Below, piece after piece: positions 7,709-12,145 of a stretch of DNA of 12,145 bases (position 1 is the stretch's first letter; every line of letters begins with the position of its first letter). The position numbers and the translations under genes were made by a program. This DNA comes from Chrysiogenia bacterium (GTDB taxonomy: Bacteria; JAGRBM01): the NCBI GenBank assembly GCA_020434085.1, contig JAGRBM010000078.1, forward strand, positions 1-12,145, read 5' to 3'. The notes beneath the pieces were generated by a model that saw only the letters and a program-made list of their open reading frames with translations, made no database searches and was not told where the DNA came from.

Positions 7709-7907
7709 TGATATTTTCCCCCGGGGTTTCCCCCTCGTTCTCACCCTTGAACGGCAGGTTGCGCGCCTGCTCAAAGGTCTCGTCATGGCTCTTGCGCATC
7801 GTCCAGTAGATGACGCCGACAAAGAGCGCGACAAAAATCAGGAGCGAGATCAGCGAGAGCATGGCGCTCATGCCGCCTTGTTCGAGTGTTCTAAGTGCCG
7901 ATCCCAT
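7701..7907 (-). CDS. ccoQ: CcoQ/FixQ small subunit of cbb3 oxidase
   Basis: A 68-residue protein with one membrane helix (about residues 16-36) followed by YWTMRKSHDETFEQARNLPF (34-53), the conserved CcoQ/FixQ tail that stabilises CcoP in the complex. The ATG at 7907 has AGAGGA seven bases upstream. An internal Met at residue 13 (7871) just before the helix is an alternative start with a weaker AAGG site at short spacing. It follows the ccoNO stop by 24 bp and overlaps ccoP by 8 bp, so the two are translationally coupled. Confidence 0.88.
   Translation of the reverse strand: MGSALRTLEQGGMSAMLSLISLLIFVALFVGVIYWTMRKSHDETFEQARNLPFKGENEGETPGENINE
7723..7734 (-). promoter_or_regulatory. GNRA-loop hairpin abutting the ccoP ribosome binding site
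   Basis: On the minus strand a GGGG-GAAA-CCCC hairpin (7734-7723), with a GNRA-type tetraloop, is followed at once by the GGGGGA Shine-Dalgarno of ccoP (7722-7717). It lies inside the last codons of ccoQ. The CCCC arm cannot fold on the directly adjacent G-run, so the hairpin would leave the site open and may mark or tune ccoP initiation. No experimental support. Confidence 0.3.
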
Positions 7908-7931
7908 GTTCGGTTCCTCTCGCGTGCGCGC

Positions 7932-10094
7932 CTAGCGGCTGGCAGTCTGGCTGGCGTTGTTGCGCCAGCCGATGTCCATGCCCAGACGCTGCAGATAGGA
8001 GATGAGCGCCAGGATTTCCGTGTCGGCCTCGGCATTCTTGGCGGTGCCGCTGCGCAGATCGTCCAGGATGTCCTGGGCCTGTGCCTTGGCGTCCTTCATG
8101 CCGTTGTCGATTTCCTCGAGCGTATACGGAACGCCCACGCGGCGCAGCGCTTTGAGGCGCGGCTTCACCGTGTCGTAATCGATCTTGTATTTCAGCAGCC
8201 ACGGGTAGGGCGGCATGATCGATCCGGCCGATGTCGCGCGCGGATCCTCCATGTGCACGTAGTGCCAGGAGTTGGGATACTTCCCGCCCACCCGGTGCAG
8301 GTCGGGCCCGATACGGCGCGATCCCCACAGGAAGGGATGGTCGTAGACGAACTCGCCAACCTTGGAATATTCGCCGTAACGGACCACCTCGTCGCGGAAG
8401 GGGCGCACCATCTGCGAGTGGCAGTTGTTGCAACCCTCGCGGATGTAGATGTCACGACCCAGCACTTCGAGCGGCGTGTAGGGCTTGACCGAACTGATGG
8501 CCGGCACGTTGGATTCATCGACCAGCAGCGGCACGATCTCGAAGAGGCTTCCCACGGCCAGCGCGACCAAAGTCAGCACCGTGAAGACCAGCGTCTTGCC
8601 TTCGAGCTTGCGGTGGCCCTTCGAGTCGTCGGCCTCGTTGCGACCCACGATATCGGGAACCTGCGCCGCCTCGTCGGAGAGGTCGGCACCCTCGGCCTTG
8701 GCCTGGGCGATGGTCTTGACGAAGTTGTAGATGCCGATCAGCACGCCCGTCAGGTACAGGCCGCCGCCGATGGCGCGGGTGATGTACATCGGGCGAAGGC
8801 GCGTCACGGTCTCAACGAAGTTCGGGTAAACCAGCAGGCCGTCGGGGCCGAAGGCCTTCCACATCAGGCCCTGGGTGATGCCGGCGACCCACATGCTGGT
8901 CATGTAGAGGACAATGCCGATCGTGCCGGCCCAGAAATGCCAGTTGGCCAGCTTCACGCTGTAGAGCTTGGTGCGATACAGGCGCGGCAGCATCCAGTAG
9001 AGCATGGCAAAGCTGGTGAAACCGACCCAGCCCAGGGCGCCGCCGTGGACGTGGCCGATGGTCCAGTCGGTGTAGTGGCTGAGCTTGTTGACGGCGCGGA
9101 TGCTCATGAGCGGCCCTTCGAAGGTGCTCATGCCGTAGAAGGAAATCGATACGACCCACATCTTGAGGATCGGATCGGTGCGCAGCCGGTCCCACGCGCC
9201 GCGAAGCGTGTAGAGACCGTTGATCATGCCGCCCCAGGACGGACCCAGCAGCATGACCGAGAAGACCATGCCGGTGGTCTGCGCCCACTGGGGAAGCGCC
9301 GTGTAGTGCAGATGATGGGGGCCGGCCCAGATATAGATGAAGACCAGCGTCCAGAAGTGGATGATGGAGAGCCGGTAGCTGAACACCGGTCGCTCGGCCG
9401 CCTTGGGCAGGAAGTAATACATCAGACCCAGGAACGGCGTCGTCAGGAAAAACGCGACCGCGTTGTGGCCGTACCACCACTGAACGAGCGCGTCCTGCAC
9501 GCCGGCGAAGACCGAGTAGCTCTTCATGAACTCCGCCGGGATGGCCAGCGAGTTGACGATGTGCAGCATGGCGATCGCCAGAATGGTGGCGATGTGGAAC
9601 CACAGCGCGACGTAGATGTGCTTCTCACGTCGCTTGAAGAGCGTGCCGAAGAAATTGATGGCGAAGATCACCCACACGATGGTGATGAGAATATCGATGG
9701 GCCACTCGAGCTCGGCGTATTCCTTGCTGGTGGTGTAGCCCAGCGGCAGGGTGACCGCCGCCAGCACAATGATCGTCTGCCAGCCCCAGAAGTGGAGCTT
9801 GCTGAGCGTATCATTGAACATGCGGGCCTTGAGCAGGCGCTGCGTGGAGTAGTAGACACCGGCGAAGATGGCGTTGCCCGCAAAGGCAAAGATCACCGCA
9901 TTGGTGTGCAGGGGGCGAAGCCGCCCGAATGTAATGAACGGGATGCCGCCATTCATCTTCCAGCTGACAAGCTCGCCGGCGATGATGAGTCCCACGAGCA
10001 TTCCCACCGCACCCCAGATAAAGGTTGCGATGGCGAACTTGCGCGTGATGGCGTCATCGTAGTGGATGGTCACGGTGTTTGATTGGTCACTCAT
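7932..10094 (-). CDS. ccoNO: CcoNO: fused cbb3-type cytochrome c oxidase subunits I and II
   Basis: A 720-residue fusion of the catalytic haem-copper subunit (CcoN, about 1-461) and the monohaem cytochrome c subunit (CcoO, about 499-720). It reduces O2 to water and pumps protons in the inner membrane. CcoN ligands are all present: H63 and H350 for haem b, H348 for haem b3, H210/H260/H261 for CuB, and the cross-link tyrosine Y254. Each is offset by three from the numbering known for the Pseudomonas stutzeri enzyme. A charged linker (about 462-498) leads to the CcoO helix (about 501-524), haem-c motif CNNCH at 555-559 and axial Met in IMPPYP (M627). No stop or plausible ribosome binding site with start codon occurs at the junction, so it is a true in-frame fusion. 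First gene of the operon. The ribosome binding site before the ATG is weak (AGG about 10 bases upstream). Confidence 0.96.
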   Translation of the reverse strand: MSDQSNTVTIHYDDAITRKFAIATFIWGAVGMLVGLIIAGELVSWKMNGGIPFITFGRLRPLHTNAVIFAFAGNAIFAGVYYSTQRLLKARMFNDTLSKLHFWGWQTIIVLAAVTLPLGYTTSKEYAELEWPIDILITIVWVIFAINFFGTLFKRREKHIYVALWFHIATILAIAMLHIVNSLAIPAEFMKSYSVFAGVQDALVQWWYGHNAVAFFLTTPFLGLMYYFLPKAAERPVFSYRLSIIHFWTLVFIYIWAGPHHLHYTALPQWAQTTGMVFSVMLLGPSWGGMINGLYTLRGAWDRLRTDPILKMWVVSISFYGMSTFEGPLMSIRAVNKLSHYTDWTIGHVHGGALGWVGFTSFAMLYWMLPRLYRTKLYSVKLANWHFWAGTIGIVLYMTSMWVAGITQGLMWKAFGPDGLLVYPNFVETVTRLRPMYITRAIGGGLYLTGVLIGIYNFVKTIAQAKAEGADLSDEAAQVPDIVGRNEADDSKGHRKLEGKTLVFTVLTLVALAVGSLFEIVPLLVDESNVPAISSVKPYTPLEVLGRDIYIREGCNNCHSQMVRPFRDEVVRYGEYSKVGEFVYDHPFLWGSRRIGPDLHRVGGKYPNSWHYVHMEDPRATSAGSIMPPYPWLLKYKIDYDTVKPRLKALRRVGVPYTLEEIDNGMKDAKAQAQDILDDLRSGTAKNAEADTEILALISYLQRLGMDIGWRNNASQTASR

Positions 10095-10172
10095 GCCGTC
10101 TGCCTATTCCCCCATGGATTGAAATAGCCGGGCACAGGAATCCCCCCGTGCGCCCGACTTGTTGGAGACCGC

Positions 10173-10191
10173 CCGGGCTCTCAAAGCCCGG
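10173..10191 (-). promoter_or_regulatory. Leader hairpin upstream of ccoNO
   Basis: A perfect 7-bp stem (CCGGGCT at 10173-10179, AGCCCGG at 10185-10191) with a 5-base loop. It lies about 80 bp upstream of the ccoNO start in the presumed 5' untranslated leader. No T-run follows on either strand, so a terminator is unlikely; an mRNA-stability or leader structure is possible. Confidence 0.35.
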
Positions 10192-10241
10192 AAGAGCGGC
10201 TGCTCATGGTGTTTTAACTACGGAGTTGCCCTGCCCGGTCA

Positions 10242-10257
10242 TATGACAACTGTCATA
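10242..10257. promoter_or_regulatory. Perfect 16-bp inverted repeat, candidate operator of the cco operon
   Basis: TATGACA-AC-TGTCATA is two perfect 7-bp arms around a 2-bp centre, about 150 bp upstream of the ccoNO ATG, in the AT-richer part of the gap. The size and symmetry fit a dimeric repressor or activator site. It is not an FNR box (TTGAT-N4-ATCAA). The core GACA-N2-TGTC is loosely like NACA-N2-TGTN sites of BlaI/CopY-type regulators; that link is speculative. Confidence 0.5.
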
Positions 10258-10385
10258 CGTTCCTGTAATAGCAGAATAGGGGCGGAATTCGCCACTTTCA
10301 CGACTGTCCGCAGCAAAAGAATTTGTAACGATATCAATCGCCTGCGGCGTCTAAATCAGAAGAAATTGGTCGGGTTTTTCGGCCA

Positions 10386-10424
10386 GTCGCGGCGCTGCCC
10401 CGGGGCAGGGGGCGGCTTCGCGAC
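10386..10424 (-). terminator. Terminator-like nested hairpin after the SDR gene
   Basis: Outer arms GTCGCG (10386-10391) and CGCGAC (10419-10424) enclose a perfect 14-bp palindrome CTGCCCCGGGGCAG (10395-10408). It starts 4 bp past the SDR stop, the expected place for a terminator. No clear T-run follows on the minus strand, so it may act as a factor-dependent end or only as a stabilising hairpin. Confidence 0.35.
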
Positions 10425-10428
10425 GCAA

Positions 10429-11229
10429 CTACCGGCCGTTCAGGCCCAGTAATCCCGATAGTGGCGGCATCGCAGCGCCCAGCAGCGGGGTGAGCCAGCG
10501 GGTCGCGGCGTAGGAGGCCGGGTAGGTCAGAATGGACCGGCGTTTCTCAATACCCTCGCGAATCAGCCGTGCCAGCTCGGCGGTGTTGCCGCGCGGCATT
10601 CGCTCGAGCTGCGCGCCCGTTTCCGTACTCAGGGTGTTGCGCAGCATGTCGGTCTCGACCGGACCGGGGAAGACAGTCATCACATTGACGCCCGAGCCGG
10701 CCAGTTCCACGCGCAGCACGTCGTCGAGGCCCCAGAGCCCGCGCTTGGTCGCGACATAGGTGCTCGTCGCCGGTGCCGGGAAGAAGGCCGAGACCGACGA
10801 GAGCGAAACCAGCGTGCCGTGGTCGCGGTCGATCATGCCGCCGATCACCTCGTGGGCGAGCTCGGTGGGGGCGAGCAGATTGAGCTCGAGCGTTTTGCGC
10901 ACCTGCGCGGCGGTCTTTTCCTCGAAGCGCTCGACGCCGCCTGAATCGCCGGCGTTGTTGATCAGCACATCGATGGGGCCGCACTTCTTCTCGGCGTCCC
11001 TGGCGAGCTTGCGCGGCGCGCCGCGCTTGGTCAGATCGGTCTCGAAGATTTCGGCGGTCCCGCCCTTCTTGCGAATGCGCGCGGCCAGGTCTTCAAGCAT
11101 TTCGCGGCGGCGCGCAGCCAGCGAGACGCGCGCGCCGTGGGCGGCAAGCTCCAGTGCAACGGCCTCGCCGATGCCGGCCGAGGCGCCGGTTACCAGGGCG
11201 TGCGCCCCGGTCAGATCAAAGTGGCTCAT
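10429..11229 (-). CDS. Short-chain dehydrogenase/reductase (SDR), classical type
   Basis: A 266-residue NAD(P)-dependent oxidoreductase with a Rossmann fold. The cofactor loop is TGASAGIG at 14-21, NNAG is at 91-94, and the full catalytic tetrad is visible: N117, S145, Y158 and K162 (Y-x3-K as YVATK). Basic residues R40-R42 after the second strand (SLAARRRE) suggest NADPH preference. The C-terminus (about 215-266, with TYPASYAATRWLTPLLGAA) is hydrophobic, as in SDRs acting on lipid-like substrates at membranes. The substrate cannot be named. AAGGGGGG lies before the ATG. It is divergent from the hexapeptide-repeat gene and 334 bp upstream of ccoNO; no functional link to the oxidase is evident. 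Confidence 0.9.
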   Translation of the reverse strand: MSHFDLTGAHALVTGASAGIGEAVALELAAHGARVSLAARRREMLEDLAARIRKKGGTAEIFETDLTKRGAPRKLARDAEKKCGPIDVLINNAGDSGGVERFEEKTAAQVRKTLELNLLAPTELAHEVIGGMIDRDHGTLVSLSSVSAFFPAPATSTYVATKRGLWGLDDVLRVELAGSGVNVMTVFPGPVETDMLRNTLSTETGAQLERMPRGNTAELARLIREGIEKRRSILTYPASYAATRWLTPLLGAAMPPLSGLLGLNGR

Positions 11230-11261
11230 GGTTGTCCCCCCTTGCGTGTCACAGCGGTGGC

Positions 11262-11276
11262 GGGAGCGGCGCTCCC
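11262..11276. repeat. Inverted repeat in the divergent SDR / carbonic anhydrase spacer
   Basis: GGGAGC-GGC-GCTCCC, 6-bp arms around a 3-bp centre, 33 bp upstream of the SDR ATG. It could be an operator shared by the two divergent genes or a leader hairpin. A TATAAC at 11294-11299 could be the -10 for the plus-strand gene, but no matching -35 is seen. Confidence 0.35.
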
Positions 11277-11347
11277 TGCTAGACTGCTCGCTCTATAACA
11301 CGTGCGATGCCGCTCGGGCAGAAAAAGGCGCGGAAGGACACATCATC

Positions 11348-11956
11348 TTGCAGGATTTCGGACCACTCGTTGAACTCGATTCACCGGCATTCGTCCACGA
11401 GAGCGCGCAGCTCTACGGGAAGATTCACCTCGCACCGGGCACTTCGGTCTGGCCCTTTGTCAGCATGCGGGCCGAGGACCAGGAGATCCGCGTCGGGGAA
11501 AACACCAACATCCAGGACTTCGTGATGATCCACATCGGCTACGCCACGCCGACCATCATCGGGGCCAACTGCTCGATCACCCATCACTGCACGATTCACG
11601 GCTGCACCATCGGCGACAACACGCTCGTTGGCATCAACGCGACCATCATGGACGGCTGCGTGATCGGCAGGAACTGCATCATCGGCGGCGCGGCCTTTTT
11701 GAAGGAAGGCACCGTCATCCCCGACAATTCCATCGTCGTGGGCGCCCCCGGCAAGGTGATCAAGCAAAAGAACAACTGGGTCGCCAACTGCATGAACGCC
11801 CGCTACTACCGGCGAAACGCCGAACACTACGCCCGCGGCGAGCACCGCGCCTGGGCCGGCAAGGACGGCAAAACTTGGGCGGCCGAGCAGTTGCAGGAAT
11901 TGCAGAAAGAGTTCAAGGCGCTACTGGAATCGGGCGCGGAAGTAATTCCGGAGTAG
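11348..11956 (+). CDS. Gamma-carbonic-anhydrase-like hexapeptide-repeat (left-handed beta-helix) protein
   Basis: A 202-residue protein of the YrdA/PaaY/CaiE-type gamma-carbonic anhydrase family, a cytoplasmic trimer of left-handed beta-helices. Hexapeptide turns run from about 30 to 137 (for example IGANCSI, IGDNTLVG, IGRNCIIGG). Metal-ligand histidines match the family pattern: H62 (in MIHIG), H79 and H84 (in THHCTIHGC), with a neighbouring extra H80. A long charged C-terminal helix (about 142-195) follows. The open frame extends far back over the SDR gene, but no ATG or GTG occurs near the fold. I chose TTG at 11348 because GGAAGGA ends 9 bases upstream and the next residues (QDFGPLVEL) look like the usual N-terminus. 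Whether it hydrates CO2 or acts as an acyl/CoA-related enzyme cannot be told. Confidence 0.87.
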   Translation: MQDFGPLVELDSPAFVHESAQLYGKIHLAPGTSVWPFVSMRAEDQEIRVGENTNIQDFVMIHIGYATPTIIGANCSITHHCTIHGCTIGDNTLVGINATIMDGCVIGRNCIIGGAAFLKEGTVIPDNSIVVGAPGKVIKQKNNWVANCMNARYYRRNAEHYARGEHRAWAGKDGKTWAAEQLQELQKEFKALLESGAEVIPE

Positions 11957-11986
11957 GATTGGTTTGAGAAAAGGGCGGGGGACTCA

Positions 11987-12145
11987 ATGAAGAAACTCTA
12001 CTGGCTTTGGTGGGCGGCCTTTGCGCTGGCGGCGTTTTTGACGAGCCCCGCACCGACGGGGGAGACCTTCAGGCTCTTCGGCAACCTGGCGATCGGCAAC
12101 TACTGGGACTTGAACCCCGCGCTCATTGCGGAGTGGAATGCGATC
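11987..12145 (+). CDS. Unrecognised protein, N-terminal fragment with hydrophobic leader (cut by window edge)
   Basis: 53 codons visible, starting MKKLYWLWWAAFALAAFLTS, which looks like a signal peptide or first membrane helix (about residues 4-19), then a stretch with FRLFGNLAIGNYWDLNPALI. A GGGCGGGGG purine-rich site lies 5 bases before the ATG. It follows the hexapeptide-repeat gene by 30 bp on the same strand and may share its transcript. I do not recognise the family from this much sequence. Confidence 0.6.
   Translation, partial: MKKLYWLWWAAFALAAFLTSPAPTGETFRLFGNLAIGNYWDLNPALIAEWNAI

Larger units (their letters stand above)
10095..10428. other. 334-bp gap between the SDR gene and ccoNO; ccoNO leader and promoter region
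   Basis: No convincing gene. The plus-strand frame across it has no family resemblance. It contains, from the ccoNO side, a 7-bp-stem hairpin, a perfect 16-bp inverted repeat, a more AT-rich stretch (about 10240-10370) and GC-rich hairpins just past the SDR stop. I found no convincing paired -35/-10. The oxidase promoter should lie here. Confidence 0.6.

Noticed and set aside
7785-10082. A 765-codon open frame on the plus strand opposite ccoNO
   Set aside because: It lies entirely antisense to a protein with intact catalytic motifs. Its translation is low-complexity, rich in His, Asp, Arg and Gly, as expected from third-position GC bias. Shadow frame.
10323-10337. FNR-like dyad TTGTA-ACGAT-ATCAA upstream of ccoNO
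   Set aside because: The half-sites are 5 rather than 4 bases apart and one arm (TTGTA) departs from TTGAT. At about 230 bp from the start codon it would also be a distant site. Too weak to call.
10159-10452. 97-codon plus-strand open frame in the SDR-ccoNO gap
   Set aside because: No ribosome binding site, no family resemblance, and it runs into the SDR stop region and over hairpins. Probably chance.
10760-11347. Long upstream extension of the hexapeptide-repeat protein to an ATG at 10760
   Set aside because: Would overlap most of the SDR gene on the other strand, and the translation is Ser/Arg-rich shadow sequence. The TTG at 11348 with GGAAGGA fits the fold.

Overview
The window looks like a chromosomal segment of a GC-rich, Gram-negative, respiring bacterium. 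The evidence is a cbb3-type cytochrome oxidase locus, strong GGA-type ribosome binding sites, and frequent GTG/TTG or overlapping starts. No rRNA, tRNA, transposase, CRISPR array or phage gene is visible. The lineage cannot be fixed from this stretch alone. A deltaproteobacterium-like group would fit the composition and gene content, but that is a guess.

The core (about 1772-10094, all on the minus strand) is one tightly packed cluster. It reads in transcription order ccoNO - ccoQ - ccoP - ccoG - ccoH - ccoI - ccoS - a DsbD_2/TauE-like membrane protein. The first three genes make the high-affinity cbb3 terminal oxidase. The next four are the usual assembly set: a polyferredoxin, a small membrane factor, a copper-exporting P1B ATPase and the CcoS peptide. 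The last gene is a polytopic membrane protein with a conserved cysteine pair and a histidine-rich tail, probably also concerned with copper handling. Gaps are short, and two junctions are one-base TGATG stop/start overlaps.

Two things in the oxidase differ from the textbook version. CcoN and CcoO are one continuous 720-residue protein. CcoP is short and carries one CxxCH haem-c motif instead of two. Every haem b and CuB ligand of CcoN is present, so the enzyme looks functional but would hold two c-type haems rather than three. Both traits are known separately in some bacterial lineages; I do not regard this as an entirely new system.

Downstream of the cluster, on the same strand, lie srkA (a stress-response protein kinase, possibly with its own near-leaderless promoter) and a PlsC-type acyltransferase that runs off the left edge. 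Upstream of ccoNO is a 334-bp gap with a perfect 16-bp inverted repeat, which is the best candidate operator for the operon. Beyond that, an SDR oxidoreductase (minus) is divergent from a gamma-carbonic-anhydrase-like hexapeptide protein (plus). A truncated gene for an unrecognised hydrophobic N-terminus starts at the right edge.
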